This document shows, piece after piece, positions 20,002-28,013 of a stretch of 64,000 bases of DNA (position 1 is its first letter; the number at the start of each line of letters is the position of its first letter). Below the pieces are notes generated by a model, which did not search any database, was not told the origin of the DNA, and was given only the letters and a program-made list of their open reading frames with translations. The translations under genes were made by a program, and so were the position numbers. The DNA comes from Prolixibacteraceae bacterium. Its GTDB lineage: Bacteria; Bacteroidota; Bacteroidia; Bacteroidales; Prolixibacteraceae. The stretch is taken from positions 71,423 through 135,422 of the forward strand of contig JABGRN010000005.1 of NCBI GenBank assembly GCA_018648265.1, given 5' to 3'.

Positions 20002-20133
20002 AATTTTAAATCCTAAAAAAAATTAAAGGCAAAAGCCCTTTTTCTCCTGGTCTGTTTTGTTCCCCGAATTAAAGTCGGGGTTAAAAATATCATTCTAATA
20101 ATCTTGCTACATTTGGCTAAATACCCTGGTTTT

Positions 20134-21021
20134 TTAAAATGCATCGTAGCCAAATTTCTTTAAAGTCCTGTCTTTTTCGCGCCAGTCTTTATCTACTTTT
20201 ACATATAATTCAAGAAAAATTTTCTTTTCAAAAAATTCTTCTGCATCTGTCCGGGCCTCCGTTCCAACCCTTTTAATCATATTTCCTTTGTGCCCTATAA
20301 TTATCCCTTTTTGGCTATCGCGCGAAACATAAATAATAGCACGCACATTTATAATTTTGTTGGTTTCTTTAAACTCTTCAACTTCAACCTCAACCGAATA
20401 CGGAATTTCCTTCTGATAATAAAGTAATATCTTTTCCCTTATTATCTCCTGGAAAAAGAAGCGCTCATTCCTGTCAGTTAGTTCGTCTTTCGGGAAAAAT
20501 GGCGGGCTTTCTGGTAAGAGTTCCAATATCCGGTCAAAAATGGGTTCAATATTAAATTTCTCCAATGCCGAAATTGGATAAACATTAGCTCCCGGAAATA
20601 CTGAAGTCCAGTGATCGAATAATTTTACTACCTCATCCTGGTCCGATAAATCAATTTTATTAATCAGGACAATAACGGGCATGTTCGATTTACGGACTTT
20701 TTCGATATACTCCGGATTTTTATCTACCTGCTCTTTTACATCGGTAACATATAAAATTATGTCGGCATCAATAAGTGCGGTATCCACAAATTTCAACATC
20801 GATTCCTGAAGTTTGTAGTTAGGTTTTAGAATCCCCGGAGTGTCGGAATAGACAATTTGAAAATCATCGCCACTAACAATTCCTTTAATCCGGTGACGGG
20901 TAGTCTGCATTTTCTGGGTAATAATCGATATCTTTTCCCCAACCAACGCATTCATAATCGTCGATTTCCCAACATTTGGATTTCCAATAATATTTACAAA
21001 ACCTGCTTTATGTGCCGTCAT
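20134..21021 (-). CDS. era: Ribosome-assembly GTPase Era
   Basis: A 295-residue protein with a single GTPase domain: GNPNVGKST at about 13-21, the switch/effector stretch QTTRHRIKG near 40, DTPG (G3) and NKID (G4). The C-terminal KH domain includes GIIIGHKGNMIKRVG, the RNA-binding GxxG-type motif. Era binds the 3' end of 16S rRNA during 30S maturation. The start gives MTAHKAGF directly ahead of the G1 region, as usual. It is likely co-transcribed with der. A stem (CCCCGA/TCGGGG) in the 132-bp spacer lacks a T tract and does not look like a terminator. Confidence 0.97.
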   Translation of the reverse strand: MTAHKAGFVNIIGNPNVGKSTIMNALVGEKISIITQKMQTTRHRIKGIVSGDDFQIVYSDTPGILKPNYKLQESMLKFVDTALIDADIILYVTDVKEQVDKNPEYIEKVRKSNMPVIVLINKIDLSDQDEVVKLFDHWTSVFPGANVYPISALEKFNIEPIFDRILELLPESPPFFPKDELTDRNERFFFQEIIREKILLYYQKEIPYSVEVEVEEFKETNKIINVRAIIYVSRDSQKGIIIGHKGNMIKRVGTEARTDAEEFFEKKIFLELYVKVDKDWREKDRTLKKFGYDAF

Positions 21022-21046
21022 AATTATAAATCGCTAAAAATCAGCG

Positions 21047-21054
21047 CAAAGATA
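21047..21054 (-). promoter_or_regulatory. Putative -7 box upstream of era
   Basis: On the minus strand this reads TATCTTTG, a perfect TAnnTTTG box, ending 25 bp before the era ATG. No clear TTTG -33 element is found at the expected distance, so the call rests on the -7 box and its position. Confidence 0.35.
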
Positions 21055-21213
21055 ACTTAATTGATTTATGATTGATAAATTATTATTTATGATTTTAAAA
21101 CTTAATCATTTCATTAAAATTTTTAAGTATTTTAATTCTTGCGTTTATGAAAATCAATTATTTAGTTTGTATCGCCAATATATTTAATTGCATTATTGAA
21201 CATTTAAAGTTTA

Positions 21214-22338
21214 ATGAATAAAATTCACTTTCACTCGATTGATGCTTTACGGTTTTTTGCGTTTCTCAAAATTTATCTTTTGCATGTTCCTGTTCAAGGG
21301 GATTTCCCAATTTTTTCATATTTAAAAAGTGGGGGGGGAATTGGTGTTGCTTTCTTTTTTGTATTAAGTGGATTTCTAATTACCTACTTATTGGTATTCG
21401 ATAAAATTGAGAATGGACAGATCAACATTAAAAAATTTTTGATTCGAAGGAGCCTTAGAATCTGGCCTTTGTTTTATTTAATGGTAATTATTGTTTTTTT
21501 GCTTCCTTATGAATTTAAACAAAATGCCGGGTTCCACATGGTTGGCGGAGGCTACGATTTAGACTGGAGGTACTCTTTTTCCTTCCTCGAAAATTATAAA
21601 ATGCTTATTTTAGATTTGCCGGTTAAAACTACTCCGCTTACTGTATTTTGGTCGCTTTGCATTGAAGAACATTTTTATTTGTTTTGGATGACCAGCCTGT
21701 TTTTTATCCCGATAAAACATTTAAAAAAATTCTTCGTAATTAGCTTTTTCATTGCCTGGGCTGCCAGAATTATTGAACCCCTCATTTTTGAAAATGTAAG
21801 GATTGATTCAAACGATTTATTTACAAACCTCGATTATTTTGCAAGTGGTGGAATCCTCGGTTTTATGGTTGCCAAAGATTATAACAAGGTGGCCACATTT
21901 ATCCAAAAAATTCCAACCTGGATTAAATATTCCGTTATTGTTTTTGTAATTCTGATTGTTGTTTTTCAAAAAGAAATTTTGCCTTACGAAACCGGATCGA
22001 TCTTTTTTATTTTCCGCTCATCGATAATTGCCATAATATTCACCTTTTTAATTGCCGTATTTATTCCATTAAATTCAGTAATAAAAATTAAAAATCCTGT
22101 GTTATCTTACTTAGGCAAAATAAGTTACGGCTTGTATGTTTATCATATAATTTGGATTCATGTTATATTCCAATACATGATAAACAGAAACATAAAAATC
22201 GACGACTGGCTTACACTATCAATTTTTATTGGAGTTACTTTAGGAGGTTCAGTTCTTGTAAGCAGTTTATCGTTTCGATACTTTGAAACGCCATTTCTGT
22301 CGTTGAGGGAAAGACTAACAAAAACCCGTTCTAAATAA
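21214..22338 (+). CDS. Acyltransferase family 3 (OafA/YrhL-like) membrane protein
   Basis: A 374-residue integral membrane protein with about ten hydrophobic segments. The start motif SIDALRFFAF with the following LLHV, the GGGIGVAFFFVLSGFLI stretch (about 40-56) and RRSLRIWPLFY are hallmarks of acyltransferase family 3. These enzymes move acyl groups, usually acetyl, onto surface polysaccharides or lipids. The gene is alone between divergent era and the KamA-like gene. An eight-G run at 21331-21338 encodes the conserved Gly residues. The acceptor molecule cannot be inferred. Confidence 0.9.
   Translation: MNKIHFHSIDALRFFAFLKIYLLHVPVQGDFPIFSYLKSGGGIGVAFFFVLSGFLITYLLVFDKIENGQINIKKFLIRRSLRIWPLFYLMVIIVFLLPYEFKQNAGFHMVGGGYDLDWRYSFSFLENYKMLILDLPVKTTPLTVFWSLCIEEHFYLFWMTSLFFIPIKHLKKFFVISFFIAWAARIIEPLIFENVRIDSNDLFTNLDYFASGGILGFMVAKDYNKVATFIQKIPTWIKYSVIVFVILIVVFQKEILPYETGSIFFIFRSSIIAIIFTFLIAVFIPLNSVIKIKNPVLSYLGKISYGLYVYHIIWIHVIFQYMINRNIKIDDWLTLSIFIGVTLGGSVLVSSLSFRYFETPFLSLRERLTKTRSK
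21331..21338 (+). repeat. G8 homopolymer tract inside acyltransferase gene
   Basis: Eight consecutive G bases lie about 40 codons into the acyltransferase gene, in otherwise AT-rich DNA. The frame is intact in this copy. Slippage by one base would truncate the protein near residue 40-60. Confidence 0.8.
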
Positions 22339-22388
22339 GCATTACTAAACATTACCGAAATAATCCCTGCCACAGAAGCCTTCATCCT

Positions 22389-22419
22389 TTTGGAAACTTC
22401 CTGTTTTTTTGTATCTTAT
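22389..22419 (+). promoter_or_regulatory. Putative promoter of the KamA-like gene
   Basis: TTTG at 22389-22392 and TATCTTAT at 22412-22419 are separated by 19 bp, matching Bacteroidota -33/-7 spacing. The -7 box misses the last two consensus bases. The gene's ATG is 29 bp further on. Confidence 0.35.
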
Positions 22420-22448
22420 GAGGTTTCCGATTTACTAAAAAAAAAGCC

Positions 22449-24632
22449 ATGAATTCAATTGCTATTTGGGACAAAGTCGCCATCTCGGTTAGATCACGCA
22501 AAATATTACAAACCATTTTACAGGAAAACCCGGTATTGGAAAAAATTATGCGAAATTCAGAAAGCGAAATTGGAGCAAGAGAAGCTACACGCAACTGGAT
22601 TTTGCCCATTTTAAAAAGAAATACTGCGGCAGAAGAATTTTATAAAAATGAAAATAATAACTTGAAGTTATTCAGCTTACTAAACTGGCAAGACCTCGCT
22701 GCTATCCGTATTCTCGATTACATTGACCATGCTAACGAAGAATATCCTGACCAGAATATTGGTGGAGAAATTGCTATTACCAATCCAATAAAAATGTTAT
22801 GGCTGGCCACCAATTTTGGCACCGGTGGTGGCAAAGCTGGTTTTTTTTACGACATGCTTCAACTTTTTAGGCAATTAAACGGGAAATCCACTTTGAACCC
22901 ACCTAATAAAAACCAGGTTGAGAACTGGATGGAAAAATATCCTTCCGGCCTTAATCGAGAAATTGAGGAATTAAGAAAAATCAACCAAAAACGAATCATT
23001 AAAATTTTAATCAAAAAAATAGATAGTGGAGAAATATCCCATAGCAAATATAATTTTGGTCTCAATATTTCTTTCGCTCAGAAAGAGAAAAAAATGATGG
23101 AGTGGTGGAATGAAAGTAAATTCCATTTACGATTTGCTATTCGTTCACCTGAACTATTGAATGAAATGCTTGACTACACGCTCACGCCGGAGACGATGAA
23201 GATTCTTAAGAAAGCAAAGAAAAAAGGAATCCCGTTTTTTGTAAATCCTTATTACTTATCATTACTAAACGTTTATATTCCCGATTTTGCTGTAGGTGCC
23301 GATATGGCTATTCGTTGTTATGTTATTTACAGCAAACAATTGGTCGAAGAATTTGGAAATATTGTAGCCTGGGAAAAGGAGGACAAAGTGGAGCCCGGAA
23401 AACCCAACGCCGCAGGCTGGATTTTAACTTCACACAACATTCACCGGCGATATCCCGAAGTGGCTATTTTTATCCCCGACACGGTTGGACGTGCTTGTGG
23501 CGGACTTTGTGCAAGCTGTCAGCGGATGTACGATTTTCAGAGCGGACACCTTAATTTCGACCTTAAAAAACTAAAACCTACTGAATCGTGGAGTGAGCGA
23601 CTACCCAAACTGCTTAACTACTTTAAAAACGATTCTCAACTGAGGGATATTTTAATTACAGGAGGCGATGCACTTATGAGTAACGATGCAAGCCTGAAAC
23701 AAATTCTGGATGAAATTTTTAAAATTGCAAAACTAAAAAAGCAAGAGAATAATTCACGTTCAGAAAAAGAAAAATATGCCGAAATTGTAAAAATACGAAT
23801 AGGGACTCGTTTACCTGCTTATTTGCCACAACGAATAACTCCCCAACTAGCGGGAATTCTTTTAGATTTTAAAGAAAAAGCTCAGAATATTGGGATAAAA
23901 CAATTTGTTATTCAAACTCATTTCGAATCACCCATGGAAATTACCCCCGAATCTCAAAAAGCTGTAAAACTGCTATTGGATTCCGGCTGGGCAGTAACAA
24001 ACCAACTTGTTTTAACATCTGCAGCCTCGCGGCGGGGACACACAGCAAAACTCCGCAAAGTACTTAACCAGATTGGAGTACTTACTTACTATACTTTCAC
24101 GGTTAAAGGATACAAAGAAAACAGTGCCAATTTTGCTCCCAATGCACGCGCTGTACAAGAGAAAATTGAAGAGAAGATTTTTGGATTAATCCCAGATGAA
24201 GATATGGAATTTGCCCAATCTCTATTACTCGACCCCCAAAACCTGATAAATAATGTAAATCAATTACGCGAAAAAACCGAATTGCATTTCCTTTCAACCG
24301 ACCGCAATATTTTAAATCTCCCGGGAGTTGGAAAAAGTCTGACATTCCGTACCATTGGAATTACAAGGTATGGAAGACGAATTCTGGAATTCGAACACGA
24401 CCAGACCCGCACTCACAGCCCTATTATTAATAAAATGGGCAAAGTTGTAATCATAGAATCTAAATCTATTAACGAGTACCTTGAACAACTTCGTGAGATG
24501 GGTGAAGAGCCGCAGGAATATTATAGTATCTATGGTTATTCCATTGGGCAAACCGAACCGCGAATGGCCATGTACGAATATCCAGAATATGATTACGAGG
24601 TAACAAAAGAATTTACTAACCTGGAGATTTGA
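22449..24632 (+). CDS. KamA-family radical SAM protein (lysine 2,3-aminomutase-like), long form
   Basis: A 727-residue protein. The radical SAM cluster motif is CGGLCASC with Cys at 350, 354 and 357, followed by a GGDALM glycine-rich SAM-binding stretch and TRLPAYLPQRITP, features of the KamA/EpmB group. Canonical lysine 2,3-aminomutase is about 420 residues, so roughly 300 extra residues precede the radical SAM core here; I recognise no domain in that extension. The C-terminal part lacks an obvious cofactor domain beyond the usual KamA end. It may be an amino-acid aminomutase or a divergent radical SAM enzyme; PLP binding is not demonstrated. It converges on the flavodoxin gene 2 bp away, and flavodoxin can reduce radical SAM clusters in other systems. 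Confidence 0.82.
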   Translation: MNSIAIWDKVAISVRSRKILQTILQENPVLEKIMRNSESEIGAREATRNWILPILKRNTAAEEFYKNENNNLKLFSLLNWQDLAAIRILDYIDHANEEYPDQNIGGEIAITNPIKMLWLATNFGTGGGKAGFFYDMLQLFRQLNGKSTLNPPNKNQVENWMEKYPSGLNREIEELRKINQKRIIKILIKKIDSGEISHSKYNFGLNISFAQKEKKMMEWWNESKFHLRFAIRSPELLNEMLDYTLTPETMKILKKAKKKGIPFFVNPYYLSLLNVYIPDFAVGADMAIRCYVIYSKQLVEEFGNIVAWEKEDKVEPGKPNAAGWILTSHNIHRRYPEVAIFIPDTVGRACGGLCASCQRMYDFQSGHLNFDLKKLKPTESWSERLPKLLNYFKNDSQLRDILITGGDALMSNDASLKQILDEIFKIAKLKKQENNSRSEKEKYAEIVKIRIGTRLPAYLPQRITPQLAGILLDFKEKAQNIGIKQFVIQTHFESPMEITPESQKAVKLLLDSGWAVTNQLVLTSAASRRGHTAKLRKVLNQIGVLTYYTFTVKGYKENSANFAPNARAVQEKIEEKIFGLIPDEDMEFAQSLLLDPQNLINNVNQLREKTELHFLSTDRNILNLPGVGKSLTFRTIGITRYGRRILEFEHDQTRTHSPIINKMGKVVIIESKSINEYLEQLREMGEEPQEYYSIYGYSIGQTEPRMAMYEYPEYDYEVTKEFTNLEI

Positions 24633-24634
24633 AA

Positions 24635-25117
24635 CTATAAACTTTTTTCAATCATACTTTTTGCCCAGTTGGAAGCCCGTTCCAATTCTCCCTCAACCAG
24701 CGGGCCTTCTTCTCCCGCGACTAAAAAACCTTCGGGTAGAAGTACGGAGATTCCCCCCTTTTTTTGAAGTGCTTTTGCAATGTGTTTAGCTGCGTATCCA
24801 CCGGTTTTCACAATGAATCGTATCGATTTAGATTTTATTTTCGGCAGCGAGAGACGGGTATCAAAAGCTGCAACCTTCACCCCTTTCAATCCTGTTTTTG
24901 CAATACTTTTCAGAAAATTTATACTGTTTTCGCTTGGTCGAAATCCACGTGTTGGAGAGCCAACAATTAAAATATCTATATCAGAAATTTGATTGTGCAA
25001 CACCATAGAAACGTCTAAAACTTCAACTTCATTATTTTCATTTAGCGCATTTCCAATTGTTTGTGCAATTTGTTTTGTGTTGCCAAAGAAAGAATCATAA
25101 ATAACAACTATTTTCAT
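24635..25117 (-). CDS. Flavodoxin family protein
   Basis: A 160-residue single-domain flavoprotein. The N-terminal phosphate loop YDSFFGNTKQIA (about 8-19) matches the FMN-binding SxxGNT pattern, and GSPTRGF and DTRL near 53-90 fit the isoalloxazine loops. Its ATG overlaps the end of the FAD-dehydrogenase gene by 4 bp, so the two are translationally coupled. The pair could form a short electron-transfer route. The KamA-like radical SAM gene ends 2 bp away on the opposite strand and is a possible electron acceptor, which is inference. Confidence 0.88.
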   Translation of the reverse strand: MKIVVIYDSFFGNTKQIAQTIGNALNENNEVEVLDVSMVLHNQISDIDILIVGSPTRGFRPSENSINFLKSIAKTGLKGVKVAAFDTRLSLPKIKSKSIRFIVKTGGYAAKHIAKALQKKGGISVLLPEGFLVAGEEGPLVEGELERASNWAKSMIEKSL

Positions 25118-26679
25118 TTGCGAAATATTTTGTTTGCAAAAGGTTTTTCAATTCCTGCAAAACTCATAGCAGATCGGATTCCGTCGGCGGCACTCGAAAT
25201 TATTCCTCCGGCATAACCACTCCCTTCTCCTATCATATACAAATTATCAAAATTTTCAACCAAGCCATTTTTTTCGCGGATTACTTGAATTGGCGATGAA
25301 GTTTTGCTCTCAAATCCAATTAGGTTTCCTGTTTCAAAACCTCTCATTTTTCTGATAAAATCTGATAATCCGATTTGCATCGATTTTACAATTGGATTTG
25401 GTAACAATTCCCAAAGTGGAGCAGGTTTTAGCCCAAGTGGATAACTGCTTTCGAGATTATTGATTTTGCTTTTTTGTTTTAAAAAATCAGAGATGGAGCA
25501 TGCCGGAGCTTTGTAACCATTAGAAAATTTAAAAAACAATTCTTCTAAATTTTGTAAGTTTTCAAGCGCTTCCAGAGGCGAAACTGTTTTCCGTGCCAAT
25601 TCATCGGGATGAATTCCGGCAACACAAGCGGCGTTTGCAAAGTTGCCGCCTCGTTTGTAAAAACTCATGCCGTTTACAATGTTTGTATTTGCGTATGCCG
25701 CAGCAGGTACAACAATTCCGCCCGGGCACATACAAAACGAAAATACCTGATGTTTGCCATCGGCAGGTGAAGTTAAACGGTATTCAGCGGCTTTTACGCC
25801 AGGCAATTTTTTGTGTCCCCACTGTGCTTGATTAATTATTTCCTGCCGGTGTTCCATTCGGCTTCCAATGGCAAAATTTTTGGTTCGGAAAGGAATGCCA
25901 CGTCGGATTAACATTTTGTAGGTTTCGTAAGCAGAATGACCCGGCGCAATAAATAAGGCATCGCTTGGTAAATTTCCTTTTGAAGTGATTGCTTCCGTAA
26001 TTTTTGAGTTTCGAATGACAATATCTTCTAGCATGGTTTCGAAAAGAATTTTACCCCCTATCTTTTCAAACTCAATTCGTAAATTACGTACTATTTTTCT
26101 GAGATTATCAGTTCCCACATGTGGGTGCGCCATGTATATAATTTCTTCGGGTGCACCAGCTTTTACATAATTTAAGAGTATAAAATGTTTCTCTTTTGAA
26201 ATTCGTTTTGAACGAGAAGTGAGCTTGCCATCGGAAAAAGTACCTGCCCCACCTTCGCCAAATGAGTAGTTGTTTTGAGCATCAAAAATTTCGGTTCGTT
26301 CAAACGTTGTAATCGATTTGCCACGTTTTTCAACTTCCGAACCGCGTTCAATTAAAGTAACTTTAAATCCTGCCTTTTGTAATATCAGCGCACAGAAAAA
26401 ACCTGCGGGGCCACTTCCTACGACAACAATTTGTTCTTTTCGTTTTTTAAGTGGAATCTCCAATATTTCAGAAACCGGTGATTTACCTTCTTTAATCTCA
26501 GGGGAATTAACAGCCACTTTTACCAGCCAGAAGATATTCGATTTTTTACGTGCATCCAGACTTTTGTTTTCAATTTGAAATGAAAAATCTTTTATTCGTA
26601 ATTCTTTTGCAATCTTTCTCTGAAGTTGCTCGTCAGTAAAATTGGTGGGCAGTTTTAAAGTTATTGTTTTAAATCCCAT
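25114..26679 (-). CDS. FAD-dependent dehydrogenase (COG2509 type)
   Basis: A 521-residue protein. A short N-terminal domain (about 1-85) precedes the FAD dinucleotide fold GSGPAGFFCALILQKAG (about 88-104) with ERG ending the second strand. FGEGGAGTFSDGKLTSR near 144-160 and the C-terminal GEGSGYAGGIISSAADG are typical of the uncharacterised FAD-dependent dehydrogenase group widespread in Bacteroidota. The physiological substrate is unknown in general. It overlaps the flavodoxin gene by 4 bp, suggesting transfer of electrons to or from that protein. Confidence 0.88.
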   Translation of the reverse strand: MGFKTITLKLPTNFTDEQLQRKIAKELRIKDFSFQIENKSLDARKKSNIFWLVKVAVNSPEIKEGKSPVSEILEIPLKKRKEQIVVVGSGPAGFFCALILQKAGFKVTLIERGSEVEKRGKSITTFERTEIFDAQNNYSFGEGGAGTFSDGKLTSRSKRISKEKHFILLNYVKAGAPEEIIYMAHPHVGTDNLRKIVRNLRIEFEKIGGKILFETMLEDIVIRNSKITEAITSKGNLPSDALFIAPGHSAYETYKMLIRRGIPFRTKNFAIGSRMEHRQEIINQAQWGHKKLPGVKAAEYRLTSPADGKHQVFSFCMCPGGIVVPAAAYANTNIVNGMSFYKRGGNFANAACVAGIHPDELARKTVSPLEALENLQNLEELFFKFSNGYKAPACSISDFLKQKSKINNLESSYPLGLKPAPLWELLPNPIVKSMQIGLSDFIRKMRGFETGNLIGFESKTSSPIQVIREKNGLVENFDNLYMIGEGSGYAGGIISSAADGIRSAMSFAGIEKPFANKIFRK

Positions 26680-26695
26680 GTAATTTTAATTTCTT

Positions 26696-26703
26696 CAAAA
26701 TTA
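26696..26703 (-). promoter_or_regulatory. Putative -7 box upstream of the FAD dehydrogenase
   Basis: The minus strand reads TAATTTTG, a perfect TAnnTTTG, 16 bp before the ATG at 26679. A -33 TTTG at standard spacing is not visible. Confidence 0.3.
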
Positions 26704-26749
26704 AAGAATCAAAACATCATTTAAAAACATTGTGAATGCGTTTTGATTT

Positions 26750-27928
26750 TTAAAAATACCGGTTTAACTCTGCTACCGTTCTGCTTAAATCTCGCTCCAG
26801 TTCGAGAAGATTATTTACACTATTGTAATAAATTGAAAGTTCGATAATATAATCAATTAAAGATATTTCGCCTTTGTCTAAAGCCTTTTTTAACAATTCA
26901 GAATTATCGAATTTTTGCAAACTTATGCGGTAATCAGCTGCATTTTTTTGTATCCCCACTGCTTTTGTGTGGAGTATTTTTAACTGATTATAATATTGAA
27001 CTTTATTGTCGACAACAATATTGTGAAATGCAACTGTCTGAGCCTCAGAATATTTTACTTTGTTTTTGTTTTCCCACAACGGAATAGATAAACCAACTGC
27101 AACTCCCTGAAATTGTTCCCCTGTTATTTTTTCGCTCATGTAACCAGCCTGAAGTTTCGGTAAACTCAAGGCCTTGTTTAGTTTTTCCTGTTTTTGACTA
27201 ATTTCAATTTCTTGTTTCAACCAACTCAGGACAGGATTATTCTGTTCAGCAACTAAATACCACTGTTCGAAATCAGCCGGAATTCCCATTGATTGAAATT
27301 GACTTTCAGTAAAGTTGATAAAAATCCCACCGTTTAATCGGATTAATTCCGCCAACAAAGACACCCTTTCAATTTCTATCGACTCTACTTCTTTGCCAAC
27401 ATTCAATAAGTTTAATTGTGCTTTGTTGAAATCCAAAATATTTATTTCACCACTTTCGAATTTTATTTTATATGCTTTCGCAATACTTTGTGCATGATCG
27501 AATCGTTTCAACAATTCTGATTTTAAAGCATTTGTAAATACTAAATCGTTACAAACCAAGCGTGTTTGCAGAAGCAGGGTTTTTCGCTGTTTTTGATATT
27601 CGAGTTCAACTTGTTCGTTTCTGGTATTTGCGATTTGATTTTTATACTTGTAAGCCGTTGGGAAATCGAAAGTTTGCTTTATGCTGAAATCTGTTCGATT
27701 GCCAATTGCAGAAGGATTACCCCACAAATAGTTAAATTCAACTTCAGGATTTTGAATATAAATACCGGTCCGGTTGCCAATTTTATCAGCTTCGGCACTT
27801 TTTCGCAAAGCCGAAAGTGTTGTGTTGTTCTTTTCTATTTCAGCCAAAACAGTGTCGAAATTATTTTGAGAAAATAGATTTAAGCTAAACGTAAAAATAC
27901 TTATCAGAGCTAAAATTATATTTTTCAT
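26750..27928 (-). CDS. TolC-family outer-membrane channel of the metal RND system
   Basis: A 392-residue outer-membrane efflux protein with a signal peptide (to about SLNLFSQ, residue 21) and two internally related long-helix halves typical of OEP domains (for example SGEINILDFNKAQ and KGEISLIDYIIE at corresponding places). It is short for a TolC homologue, as is common for CusC/CzcC relatives in Bacteroidota. It lies last in the minus-strand order adaptor, pump, channel, and completes a CusCBA-type tripartite exporter. Confidence 0.88.
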   Translation of the reverse strand: MKNIILALISIFTFSLNLFSQNNFDTVLAEIEKNNTTLSALRKSAEADKIGNRTGIYIQNPEVEFNYLWGNPSAIGNRTDFSIKQTFDFPTAYKYKNQIANTRNEQVELEYQKQRKTLLLQTRLVCNDLVFTNALKSELLKRFDHAQSIAKAYKIKFESGEINILDFNKAQLNLLNVGKEVESIEIERVSLLAELIRLNGGIFINFTESQFQSMGIPADFEQWYLVAEQNNPVLSWLKQEIEISQKQEKLNKALSLPKLQAGYMSEKITGEQFQGVAVGLSIPLWENKNKVKYSEAQTVAFHNIVVDNKVQYYNQLKILHTKAVGIQKNAADYRISLQKFDNSELLKKALDKGEISLIDYIIELSIYYNSVNNLLELERDLSRTVAELNRYF

Positions 27929-28013
27929 TTGATTGTGTTTTTTTCAATTATTAATCGAGTGGAATGATAAAATGGTGATTCTCGACGAATCACCATAAAT
28001 CATTTTCATTCCA

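Noticed and set aside
20060..20078. CCCCGA/TCGGGG hairpin between era and der as a terminator
   Set aside because: No T tract follows on either strand, and era and der are expected to be co-transcribed.
22449..24632. Calling this gene lysine 2,3-aminomutase (kamA) outright
   Set aside because: It is about 300 residues longer than KamA and PLP and substrate residues were not verified.
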